A stretch of DNA of 9,794 nt from an uncultured Chitinophagales bacterium (GCA_946886475.1 CAMPIQ010000136.1:1-9794), one strand, 5' to 3'. Shown: positions 1 to 6,511, counted from the stretch's first letter. Made by a program: numbers and translations. Notes: generated from the sequence alone by a model not told the origin.

Positions 1-3
1 ATT

Positions 4-1266
4 TTATACCCTGGGGTCATTAGGAGGAAGTACTGGAAGTCGTTCCAACACCCAGCCAATGATCTGCGTGCCAGGGTGAGACAATTTGTTATTTATAATT
101 TCAGAGTTCACTTCAAAAGGTCCAAAATCTGATGCGTTTTTTGCATTATCTATATCAACCTGTGACCATGATGCTTCGATATTAAGATTGCGGACTGCAA
201 GAAAGGCAACAGGCATTGAAGTGAGGCCTCCGGATTTACCTGGTTGAGACAATTCACCTTTTGCAATCCGGGGCAGATACCAGTTTTTGTTATAAAAAAA
301 TGTTGACAATAGCCATGGCCGGTCTATGCTGACAAGGCAGTATTCAAAATCTATTTTTACTTCTTTTGTTTCTGATGGTGCCATTGGTGCGTTCTCTTTG
401 ATAAAATGACTCACTTCGTAGCGCTGTGAAAGATTTAGACCTTTGATCAGGTTTATAAATTTTGAATGTGCTTTAAATGTTCTTACCGGTTCAGCAACTT
501 CGGCGGTTGTGCCTGCAACCGACCGGTGAAAGCCGGTTACTGATGCTCTTCGTGTGCTTACTCTTGGTCTCGCTCTTCTGGAAATACCGATACCTGCTTC
601 TGAAAGAGCAGCCGCAGATAACAAAAAAGGACTTTCTTTTTTACGCATCATAATCCTTTCGTGAAGCTGTATCGGTTTAGTGGTTTCTGAAGGGGTTCGT
701 GCCAGAAACTGCGACAAAACAGCATCATCCAGTTTGAGTCTCCATATCATTTTCGAAGGAGGCAGTATTTCTGTTTTTTCACTTACTTGAAAACTGTGTT
801 TTGTCCATCCATCTGTATTAGCCGGGTCGAACCAGTTTTCAGGAGTAGTAGCACTTGCTCTGAAACCATCTTCACTGCTGCCCGCTTCAGTATGTACTTC
901 CCATTTTTTATAGGCATCTGATCTTGCAGAGATAAAATTATTGGTGATGTGTTCTGCATCAGGTTCTGTGTCCTCTACTGCTGGTAAAGAACTCTTGAGG
1001 ATATTTATGTAGAACTGGTCGATCTTGTTGCCTGAACGTACTATATTAATATTATCAGGCTCTTCGATCAGAATACTATTTACAATCTCAGAAATGGCCT
1101 CTTTCTTTTTACTCACATCATTAATGAATGCTTCATTTATGAAATCTTCATCAGTTATTGACGAACCAATTTTGTCGAAACGGAAAAACACATCAGATTC
1201 TGTCTGGTATTTCTGAAGAAAATATTCATTCAGTGGTTGAAATACCGAGTGGATAGTAATACCCAT
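4..1266 (-). CDS. Hypothetical protein, shorter paralog of the upstream gene product
   Basis: I do not recognise this family. The reading frame ends with TAA at 4-6, so it is complete at the window edge. I chose the ATG at 1264-1266 (420 aa) over one at 1315-1317 (437 aa) because a strong hairpin (1294-1315) lies in the extension; neither start has a Shine-Dalgarno sequence. No signal peptide or membrane segment is visible. The last ~100 residues match the upstream gene product: an 'IDRPWL' motif (about residues 314-319), then 'NWYLP', 'FGPF' and 'GTQIIGW' near the end. A second matching patch, 'ENWFDPANTDGW', lies at about 143-154. Between these patches the two differ: this protein has an Arg-rich stretch (about 229-240, many R and S) where the upstream paralog has a Ser/Thr/Gly-rich beta-like segment. 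The N-terminal ~110 residues look mostly helical and acidic. Function unknown; it may be a partner, regulator or degenerate copy of its neighbour. The gene is confident, the role is not. Confidence 0.8.
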   Translation of the reverse strand: MGITIHSVFQPLNEYFLQKYQTESDVFFRFDKIGSSITDEDFINEAFINDVSKKKEAISEIVNSILIEEPDNINIVRSGNKIDQFYINILKSSLPAVEDTEPDAEHITNNFISARSDAYKKWEVHTEAGSSEDGFRASATTPENWFDPANTDGWTKHSFQVSEKTEILPPSKMIWRLKLDDAVLSQFLARTPSETTKPIQLHERIMMRKKESPFLLSAAALSEAGIGISRRARPRVSTRRASVTGFHRSVAGTTAEVAEPVRTFKAHSKFINLIKGLNLSQRYEVSHFIKENAPMAPSETKEVKIDFEYCLVSIDRPWLLSTFFYNKNWYLPRIAKGELSQPGKSGGLTSMPVAFLAVRNLNIEASWSQVDIDNAKNASDFGPFEVNSEIINNKLSHPGTQIIGWVLERLPVLPPNDPRV

Positions 1267-1286
1267 ATTGAAAAAATATAAAGGTT

Positions 1287-1315
1287 GAAAATAGAGGCAC
1301 ACGGTAGTGTGCCTC
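1287..1315 (-). terminator. Intergenic hairpin with T-rich tail, terminator or attenuator
   Basis: A perfect 9-bp stem (1294-1302 pairing with 1307-1315; GAGGCACAC / GTGTGCCTC) closes a four-base loop. On the minus strand the stem is followed by TATTTTC and a further T-rich stretch. It begins 8 bases after the stop codon of the 1324-2865 gene and ends before the preferred ATG of the next gene at 1266. Stem strength, small loop and T-rich tail fit an intrinsic terminator. Read-through would let it act as an attenuator that lowers expression of the second paralog. Confidence 0.7.
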
Positions 1316-1323
1316 ATGTTGAA

Positions 1324-2865
1324 TTAAGCAGGAACTGCACCGCCTTCCACAAGTGGACGTTCTTCCACTTTTGGTGCATCATTTTTCGGACACAGTGTAA
1401 CCAATTCACTGATCCATCCAATGATCTGCGTACCTCTTATGCGCAAACCTTCATCCGTTTTTTCAGTTTCCATTGAAGTATTGCTTTTGCTGTTTGCATA
1501 TTTGCCACTTAACTTGAATGGTCCATAACCAACTGAACCTCCCGCGCTGACATCTTTTTTAACTGCATCATAATGTTCATGGAAATCTTTTGCTTTGATC
1601 TCAAGGTCCCTGATCACGATGATCTGTTTTGGAATAATTGGCAACCACGCACTGGCATCTGAATCCTGCGGATACACCTGGTCCATCTTGCCAGATGAAA
1701 TACTTCCCTTGGGATGATTACCTACAAGGAACCAGTTTCCCATATCAAAAAGGATGGAATCCAGCCAGGGACGGTTCACCGTAACAATTGCATATTTGAA
1801 TTTGATTTCAAGTCCGTCTACTTTTTTGTCGTTATGTTCTTCTTTTTTTTCATAACCTACATTGGCTTTGGCACTCCAGAATCCAAATGACACACCACCG
1901 CTTGCACTAAATGATGTAGTTTCTGTTTCTGTTGTTACAGTTTCCTTGTTGTATGAGTATTCATATTCTGTCCAGCCGTCATTTTCCACTTCAGTTTCAG
2001 CCCAATTGGAAGGGAAAAGTTCAACATACTGGCTGGTAACGGGAATCACACCCTGGGTTGCGATACGATAGGCTTCAAATTTCTTTTTCGCAACAGCCAG
2101 CATGTGAGCTGCCGCATCTGTGCCCATTGCTGCAAGGTTGTCCTTGGCTTCTTCAATGAATTGCTTATACCCAACCGACATCCATTCATCCCATGCATTG
2201 TCAACATCGGCTATATATGTTTTTCCGGTTACACCCCAGAGTTGCGCGGTTTGTTTGTTGCTCATTGCAACCATAAATTGCGTGGTGTAATCCCTTACTG
2301 CTTTCTGATACTTTTTTGAATATTCCTGGTAGGCTTTATATTCTTTGGTATCCACTTCAATATCGCTTCCATCTTCATCCTTGATAGATTTTTTCAGGCG
2401 AGGATAATATTTATCCCTTATTTTTTTCTGAAACGCTTCCTGATCAGCAGGCAGGGGCAGTACATTGGCGCCATTAATAATTACTTCCCAGCTCTGGCTT
2501 ATAGTGCTGCTATTGGGCACCGCCTGGTAAACTTCATTCAGCTGAATCTTCCTGTCAACCAGGGTGCATGTATTGGCAAGACTTTCATAACGTTTACCAA
2601 TTTCTGAAGTGTCATCGGAACCCGGCTCAGGAGGAGGCTGAACTGTTGTTGGTGAGGTCATGTTGGGCTTCCAGGGTTTTTTGAAGTCATCCGGGTTTAC
2701 AGGTTCTCCCACAGGTAGAAAAGAAACCAGGAATCCGTCCATTCCCTGAGGCTTCTGATCACTGATACCAAGAACTCTTCTTTTCATTTCGGCCATGATG
2801 GTGAATACATCTTTTTGTGGCATAAATATGGTTTTGATGATGAGGAAATACCTACTCTTTTTCAT
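1324..2865 (-). CDS. Hypothetical protein, longer paralog with Ser/Thr/Gly-rich beta segments
   Basis: I cannot assign this 513-aa protein to a named family. Residues 1-100 include a Pro-rich stretch (about 65-82). Residues 140-270 are charged and mostly helical, with a possible short coiled coil around 142-195. From about 295 it looks beta-rich: 'NDGWTEYEY', then a Ser/Thr/Gly segment with alternating polarity (about 306-345), a conserved core 'VNRPWL' (363-368) with 'GNWFL', a second Gly/Ser segment (about 438-470, including 'GYGPF') and 'GTQIIGW' (478-484). The alternating segments recall membrane-inserting hairpins of beta pore-forming proteins, but this is by eye only. No signal peptide is convincing. 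The start at 2865 has an AGGAGG upstream but 15 bases away; ATGs at 2823 and 2796 are possible alternatives. The gene follows a ~600-bp non-coding stretch, so it probably has its own promoter. It is followed by the hairpin at 1294-1315 and its shorter paralog. Confidence 0.82.
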   Translation of the reverse strand: MKKSRYFLIIKTIFMPQKDVFTIMAEMKRRVLGISDQKPQGMDGFLVSFLPVGEPVNPDDFKKPWKPNMTSPTTVQPPPEPGSDDTSEIGKRYESLANTCTLVDRKIQLNEVYQAVPNSSTISQSWEVIINGANVLPLPADQEAFQKKIRDKYYPRLKKSIKDEDGSDIEVDTKEYKAYQEYSKKYQKAVRDYTTQFMVAMSNKQTAQLWGVTGKTYIADVDNAWDEWMSVGYKQFIEEAKDNLAAMGTDAAAHMLAVAKKKFEAYRIATQGVIPVTSQYVELFPSNWAETEVENDGWTEYEYSYNKETVTTETETTSFSASGGVSFGFWSAKANVGYEKKEEHNDKKVDGLEIKFKYAIVTVNRPWLDSILFDMGNWFLVGNHPKGSISSGKMDQVYPQDSDASAWLPIIPKQIIVIRDLEIKAKDFHEHYDAVKKDVSAGGSVGYGPFKLSGKYANSKSNTSMETEKTDEGLRIRGTQIIGWISELVTLCPKNDAPKVEERPLVEGGAVPA

Positions 2866-2880
2866 CAGGATTTTCGGTTA

Positions 2881-2886
2881 CCTCCT
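2881..2886 (-). promoter_or_regulatory. Shine-Dalgarno-like AGGAGG, unusually spaced
   Basis: AGGAGG reads on the minus strand 15 bases before the ATG at 2865, further than the usual 5-9 bases. It is the only strong Shine-Dalgarno match I saw before any start codon here; I found no in-frame ATG, GTG or TTG closer to it. It mildly supports the 2865 start over 2823. Confidence 0.4.
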
Positions 2887-2923
2887 GTATGGAATATGAT
2901 AATAATTAACAATAAAGTCCTGT

Positions 2924-2946
2924 TTGAAAGAATGCCAGTCTTTCAA
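2924..2946 (-). promoter_or_regulatory. Leader hairpin, 8-bp perfect stem
   Basis: TTGAAAGA (2924-2931) pairs perfectly with TCTTTCAA (2939-2946) around a 7-base loop, about 58 bases before the 2865 start. There is no T-run after it on the minus strand, so it reads as a leader RNA structure or protein site rather than a terminator. Function inferred from position only. Confidence 0.4.
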
Positions 2947-2954
2947 TGATGATA

Positions 2955-2986
2955 ATTTTCTTCCGCATTATTACCGGAAGGAAAAT
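2955..2986 (-). promoter_or_regulatory. Leader hairpin, 11-bp stem with one bulge
   Basis: ATTTTCTTCCG (2955-2965) pairs with CGGAAGGAAAAT (2975-2986) with one bulged base and a 9-base loop. It lies 8 bases from the 2924-2946 hairpin. CCGGAAG at 2974-2980 can also pair with CTTCCGG at 3011-3017, so two mutually exclusive structures can be drawn. That arrangement is known from leader-based regulation, but no recognised riboswitch motif is visible. Confidence 0.4.
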
Positions 2987-3103
2987 GGCATATCACTTCC
3001 CTTTTGTATTCTTCCGGCAATACAACAGACGAAAAATATTTCTGCTCAATTAATGGTTAATAAGATGGAATAACACAGGATGTTCGCCTAAGGTTTGGCA
3101 CAA

Positions 3104-3178
3104 TTACATGATCACTGGTTCATGAAGACTTGGATCTCATTTTCGAAGATGGTGTAGATTACGTGACCGGTTCGTGAA
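3104..3178. repeat. Degenerate short direct repeat
   Basis: TTACATGATCACTGGTTCATGAA at 3104-3126 is related to TTACGTGACCGGTTCGTGAA at 3159-3178: same order, one 3-base gap and a few substitutions. Two copies are too few for an array; they could be paired protein-binding sites or chance similarity. Confidence 0.3.
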
Positions 3179-3211
3179 TGAAGTTAGGATTGTTTTTAAT
3201 ATATCAACACC

Positions 3212-3244
3212 GTAATAATACCTAATTTTTATATGTATTATTAC
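3212..3244. repeat. Perfect 10-bp inverted repeat, AT-rich
   Basis: GTAATAATAC (3212-3221) and GTATTATTAC (3235-3244) are exact reverse complements separated by 13 AT-rich bases. The element could be an operator for a dimeric regulator or a weak hairpin. It lies about 220 bp past the lipoprotein stop codon, and neither strand has a clear T-run beside it, so a terminator is less likely. Confidence 0.4.
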
Positions 3245-3461
3245 TATGTTACTGATGAGTTTGTGATGACTTGCTGGGGTATAAGAAGGAGAAATTTTTT
3301 CTGTTGGCTCAGTAAGCATGTCAAAACGGTAAAGGAATGGTAGTAATATGGGCAGGTTCAGTTTACGGGCAACATATGTTCTGTATCATCGGATTTCTAT
3401 GCTTAAACAAGCAGATGATGAACAGTGATCTTTGTTTTTTTTATTGTTCAATTCCTTCCGT

Positions 3462-4679
3462 TCATCTGGAATAGACTATGCCGGCTCCCAGCCTGTAATT
3501 GTGTTGCATTTCATCAAAGAAAAACGTTGGTGCATATTCAGCCTGTATTAATCTTATGGACCAGTTTTGATGGATTCGCATATCAAGTGAACCTCCCAGA
3601 TTGAAGTGCAATGACTGCTCCCTGTTTTTGAAATCATTACCCATGAAACTTGATTTCTGGATCCAGTTGGCTATGCCTCCCCTGAAGTGTGTAGTGAGGC
3701 AAAAACGCTTACTGGGTTTAAAAATATCCGGTAAACGATAATTAATACCGCCGGTAATGTGCATAAAACCCTCGCTTTGCTGATAATCATTTTGTTTTTC
3801 AGAATGATTATAATAACCGCCATCTACACTAATGCCTAATGAAGATCCAAGGTATTTGCTTGCTCCTATACTCACACCTATGCTTCCAAATTTTAAATTC
3901 TTATCACCAAAATGATAATAGCCCGGAACAACATGCAATTCAGGGGGAGGTCTCGTAAATGTCTGGTCCGTGACACAGCATTCCTGCGGACAATTATCCA
4001 GTCCCGCTCCTTTTAAAACATCGCGTATGTTTTCACAACTTAAGCTTGCCGAAACAGTACCCATCAAATCATCATGGTGGCCATCGCAGGGAGTTGAACA
4101 TCGGGTATGGCTTGCAGTGGGCGCACAACAGCTGCCACCGGATGGTTCCGGCGGCGGGTCACAATTTCTTTCAACTGTAACTGCGCCGGTAACGGGATCG
4201 TATAAACGTGAACAGTATTTATCCGGAAGCCCGCAAAAATGAAGAACCTCATGACAGTAAACCGCTGCAGGCTGGTTTCTTCGCCATGTACCACTTACCG
4301 CTCCGCTGTTGGGCGTTCCGAGGTACGCATTGGAAGGAAGCCCATCATCGTTTACCATTTCAACGTAATGAAATGCACTTCGCTCATCCTCATTTAGTTC
4401 AGCAAAGCTTTTTACTACAACGGTGATCTTAGTCATACAGCCCTTGCTGCTATCAGTATCACAGGGAATAAAACATTCCTGGTTATAGCATTCTTCAAGT
4501 GCGCTACGTACTGTTTTAACATCCTCAGCGGTTCCCTGTATCGCAACCTGTATTACTAAATTAACCTGGCAGGGATTATTTTCATCGCGTTCTATTGTGG
4601 TGCCAAATCTTCGTGTGGATGTACAGCTTTGAAGCAGCATGAATATAACAACTGATATTATGATCAGAAACCTTTTCAT
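3462..4679 (-). CDS. Lipoprotein with metzincin-like zinc protease region and C-terminal barrel-like segment
   Basis: The predicted product is a 405-aa envelope lipoprotein. I chose the ATG at 4677-4679 because the signal sequence follows at once: basic MKR, a hydrophobic core, then the lipobox LQSC with the lipidated Cys at 19. Residues 143-153 read HEVLHFCGLPD, the HExxHxxGxxD form of a zinc site (compare snapalysin-type metzincins, where Asp is the third ligand). 'DDLMG' with Met206 fits the metzincin Met-turn. Residues 37-235 hold 17 cysteines, implying disulfides outside the cytoplasm. Residues 255-405 change to alternating Gly/aromatic strands ('GSIGVSIG', 'LGISVDGGYY', 'LHFNLGGSLDMR', 'YRLGAGIVY'), like small Bacteroidota outer-membrane beta-barrels. 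A lipid anchor, protease and barrel-like segment together are unusual. The start overlaps the upstream stop codon as ATGA, so translation is probably coupled. Substrate unknown. Protease motif firm, barrel assignment moderate. Confidence 0.85.
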   Translation of the reverse strand: MKRFLIIISVVIFMLLQSCTSTRRFGTTIERDENNPCQVNLVIQVAIQGTAEDVKTVRSALEECYNQECFIPCDTDSSKGCMTKITVVVKSFAELNEDERSAFHYVEMVNDDGLPSNAYLGTPNSGAVSGTWRRNQPAAVYCHEVLHFCGLPDKYCSRLYDPVTGAVTVERNCDPPPEPSGGSCCAPTASHTRCSTPCDGHHDDLMGTVSASLSCENIRDVLKGAGLDNCPQECCVTDQTFTRPPPELHVVPGYYHFGDKNLKFGSIGVSIGASKYLGSSLGISVDGGYYNHSEKQNDYQQSEGFMHITGGINYRLPDIFKPSKRFCLTTHFRGGIANWIQKSSFMGNDFKNREQSLHFNLGGSLDMRIHQNWSIRLIQAEYAPTFFFDEMQHNYRLGAGIVYSR

Positions 4680-5125
4680 GGTTGCTGCTTTTGTCCGTAA
4701 TAGATGCGTAGTTGATGCACATCCAATAATGTGTTGAACCAATTTATCAATTCATTGATTGCCGGCACATCGGTGTTTATTAGATGTACACTATGTTTTC
4801 TTCCTCCGTTGTTCAGGGATATTAAAATACCTGCACCATCCGCCAGGCCTCCATCATATCTGGCATTAAGGTTAAAAAAACCTGTTTGTTCCGCTTTTAA
4901 AAAGAAGGAATCCAGTTGTGATTTTGAAATCTGGAAGGAGGAGGAATCTTTTCTTTCTCCATTGGTCTCGCGCAAGGAATAAAAACAGCTACCATCTGCG
5001 TAAATGGTAAGATCCTGGTAATTTCCATAGCTGGCTCTGGAGCCGGCATTGATATATATAACAGGTTGGGCATTACTGTCCAGGACAGATAAGAGAAAAA
5101 GTAAGCAGGCAGTTATTCTGATCAT
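4676..5125 (-). CDS. Small secreted protein, possibly DUF6438-like
   Basis: A 149-aa protein with a typical signal peptide: short basic start (MIR), hydrophobic core and probable cleavage after 'SNA', leaving an N-terminal Gln as is common in this phylum. The mature part has 'DLTIYADGSCFYSL' (38-51), a Lys/Gln-rich 'SKSQLDSFF' helix, an 'ARYDGGLADGAG' turn (88-99), a strand 'RKHSVHLIN' and a final helix with 'INWFNTLLD'. This order (strand with 'DG', helix that 'measures' a residue such as 'FF.L', then a hydrophobic strand pair) resembles DUF6438-type periplasmic proteins, but the match is from memory and weak. Its TGA overlaps the ATG of the lipoprotein gene by the ATGA arrangement, so the two are co-translated and may act together, for example as partner, chaperone or inhibitor of the protease; that is inference. 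No enzyme motif is visible. Confidence 0.8.
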   Translation of the reverse strand: MIRITACLLFLLSVLDSNAQPVIYINAGSRASYGNYQDLTIYADGSCFYSLRETNGERKDSSSFQISKSQLDSFFLKAEQTGFFNLNARYDGGLADGAGILISLNNGGRKHSVHLINTDVPAINELINWFNTLLDVHQLRIYYGQKQQP

Positions 5126-5127
5126 TA

Positions 5128-5147
5128 CCGCAAAGTTTGCAGTGCGG
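5128..5147 (-). promoter_or_regulatory. Short hairpin next to the start codon
   Basis: CCGCA (5128-5132) pairs with TGCGG (5143-5147) directly before the ATG at 5125; the loop contains the near-palindrome GCAAAGTTTGC. It would cover the ribosome-binding zone of the small secreted protein. Only 5 bp, so possibly chance. Confidence 0.25.
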
Positions 5148-5270
5148 ATCCGGCCTTCAAAGGATGATATTAAGGTATCAAATATTTATGTATTGTCCGG
5201 TAGTTTTTATTAACTGGTTACAACCACTCCCGTCTTCCCGCGCTCTTTCTCCGTTCTTCCTCTCGTACGC

Positions 5271-6362
5271 TCATTGCAGTAGTTCCAGATAATCCATCGG
5301 GAGTAACCCGTACTTTTTCTTAAAACATTTTGTAAAATAGGAAGGACTTGTAAATCCTGAATCATAGGTGATCTGGGAGATGGTATACTTTCTTTTCTTC
5401 AGTAGCTCCTTAGCTTTTTCAAGGCGATATTCTTTTAATAAATGATTGGGAGAAAGATCAAAAAGATCAACCGACTTACGGTATAATTGTGATTTGCTCA
5501 TGGCCATAGCCTGGCAATAATCTGCTATATTGAATTCAGGGTCATGCCAGTTGGCTTCAAGCTGATGGCAAATAGACTCCAGCGCCGCTTCATCGGAGGG
5601 AGAAAGTGTAAAAATTACTTTTTCGTTACGGATATGATCGGCAGATACCAGGTCTTTAACGCCCCCGCTTATAGCAAGGTTCCTTTCCTTGCATATATTG
5701 CATAATTGCCTGGCCATCTGAATGGTGTCGCCAAATAAATGATTGCTTTTTTCAACTGGCTCTCCGCAATGAATTCCAATTCTGAATCCTGTTTTGCCTG
5801 CATCTTCAATTTCTTCCCGGATGGACAGCGCACATGAAATGGCTTTGGCTGCAACTGAAAAAGAAACAATAAAGCCTTCACCCGCATGTTCAACATTATT
5901 GCCGCCAAACAGTGACACCTGTTTTATTATGATCTCATTTTGCTTTTTAATAAGATCTGTTGCTTCTTCTTTTCCAAGTTTATATTGTAATAATACGGGA
6001 TCAATGGTTTTAGTTACCAGCAGGATCCTGAAAGAAGGATCGTGAAATACTTTCAATCCTGCTGCGTTGGTTTCCGCCTCTTCAGGATCATAAATCCGGC
6101 CAAGGAAAGATTCAACAACAGAGTTATCAACTTCTATTACCTTATTGGGAATTAATCCATGTGCCCTGCTATGTAATTCAGTAACGATCTCCTTTGAAGG
6201 TGCATCTATAAGACAAAAAACCTTTTCCCTTTTTTCATCGATCCAGTAGGTCATGCATTTGCATCCATAACTATCCTGCAATAAAAGGTCCTTATGGTGT
6301 GCCTGTGCAACATCTGTTGCCTGTACACCCGGAACAATATGTACGTCCATGTAAATTGGCAT
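5271..6362 (-). CDS. DUF4242 / degenerate cyclase-like / AraC-family transcriptional regulator
   Basis: A cytoplasmic 363-aa regulator with three parts. Residues 1-80 match the DUF4242 pattern ('YMDVHIVPG', 'AHHKDL', 'YGCKCMTYW', 'VFCLIDAPS', 'AHG'), a small ferredoxin-like domain sometimes described as nickel-binding. Residues 110-250 resemble a class III adenylate/guanylate cyclase ('KLGKEEATDLI', 'HAGEGFIVSF', 'FRIGIHCGEPV', 'FGDTIQMARQL'). By eye its catalytic residues are not kept: the first metal Asp is Lys118, the second is Glu162 in GEG, and the Asn/Arg pair reads Gln215/Gln219 (Arg218 is one place off). It is therefore probably a sensor rather than an enzyme. Residues 262-363 are an AraC-type double helix-turn-helix ('DYCQAMAMSKSQLYRK', 'ISQITYDSGFTSPSYFTKCFKKKYGLLPMDY'). 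No signal peptide. The ATG start begins exactly at the DUF4242 domain. The gene lies 145 bp before the secreted-protein/lipoprotein unit on the same strand and may control it; its targets and signal are unknown. Confidence 0.9.
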   Translation of the reverse strand: MPIYMDVHIVPGVQATDVAQAHHKDLLLQDSYGCKCMTYWIDEKREKVFCLIDAPSKEIVTELHSRAHGLIPNKVIEVDNSVVESFLGRIYDPEEAETNAAGLKVFHDPSFRILLVTKTIDPVLLQYKLGKEEATDLIKKQNEIIIKQVSLFGGNNVEHAGEGFIVSFSVAAKAISCALSIREEIEDAGKTGFRIGIHCGEPVEKSNHLFGDTIQMARQLCNICKERNLAISGGVKDLVSADHIRNEKVIFTLSPSDEAALESICHQLEANWHDPEFNIADYCQAMAMSKSQLYRKSVDLFDLSPNHLLKEYRLEKAKELLKKRKYTISQITYDSGFTSPSYFTKCFKKKYGLLPMDYLELLQ

Positions 6363-6388
6363 AACCGGATTGTCATGGGGCCGGCCGG

Positions 6389-6410
6389 TGGCTTACAGCC
6401 AATAGCCAAT
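6389..6410 (-). repeat. Tandem AGCCAAT with small hairpin in regulator leader
   Basis: AGCCAAT occurs twice head to tail (6397-6403, 6404-6410). TGGCT at 6389-6393 can pair with AGCCA in either copy, giving two alternative short hairpins, just beside a GGCCGGCC palindrome (6379-6386). It sits about 27-48 bases before the regulator start codon. It could be an operator or leader structure, or chance. Confidence 0.3.
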
Positions 6411-6455
6411 GACCTTTCTGACAGTAGTGAATATAATATTTTTTTTGGAGGCAAA

Positions 6456-6492
6456 ATAAAGCCGGAGTATTTTATATCTACCCCGGCTTTAT
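6456..6492 (-). terminator. Hairpin terminator after the tricorn-type peptidase gene
   Basis: ATAAAGCCGG (6456-6465) pairs perfectly with CCGGCTTTAT (6483-6492) over a 17-base loop. On the minus strand it starts 19 bases after the stop codon at 6512-6514 and is followed by TTTTGCC. The A/T-flanked GC core and position fit an intrinsic terminator. The loop is long and the T-run short, so termination may be partial. It separates the peptidase transcript from the regulator. Confidence 0.65.
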
Positions 6493-6511
6493 AATATCTA
6501 CAAACTATTTA

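Larger units (their letters stand above)
2866..3461. other. Long intergenic region without a convincing gene
   Basis: This stretch separates the lipoprotein gene from the paralog pair. It is AT-rich, and the only open frames are short and unconvincing. It holds two hairpins near the 2865 start, a 10-bp inverted repeat (3212-3244), a degenerate direct repeat (3104-3126 and 3159-3178), a 10-bp palindrome AACATATGTT (3371-3380) and a small hairpin (3400-3413). I saw no complete Bacteroidota promoter (TTG with TAnnTTTG). The best partial match on the minus strand is TATTTTTC, within 3040-3055, with no good upstream box. A promoter for the paralog pair is expected here but is not pinned down. Confidence 0.55.

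Noticed and set aside
3137..3319. 60-codon open frame on the minus strand in the gene-poor stretch
   Set aside because: Composition is not protein-like, there is no ribosome-binding site, and it overlaps the repeats at 3159-3178 and 3212-3244.
3348..3428. 26-codon plus-strand frame beginning MGRFSLRATY
   Set aside because: Very short, only a weak purine stretch (AAAGGA) too far upstream, and no promoter; could be chance.
3419..3450. Possible terminator after the lipoprotein gene (TGAACA / TGTTCA)
   Set aside because: Only a 6-bp AT-rich stem with a 20-base loop, and the A/T run lies inside the loop rather than after the stem.
4616..4742. Longer lipoprotein start at 4742
   Set aside because: It adds 21 residues before the signal peptide and overlaps the upstream gene by 67 bases; the ATG at 4679 gives a proper lipoprotein signal and an ATGA overlap.
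5179..5186. Possible Bacteroidota -7 promoter element before the secreted-protein gene
   Set aside because: Minus strand reads AATATTTG against TAnnTTTG, and no TTG lies at the right distance upstream.
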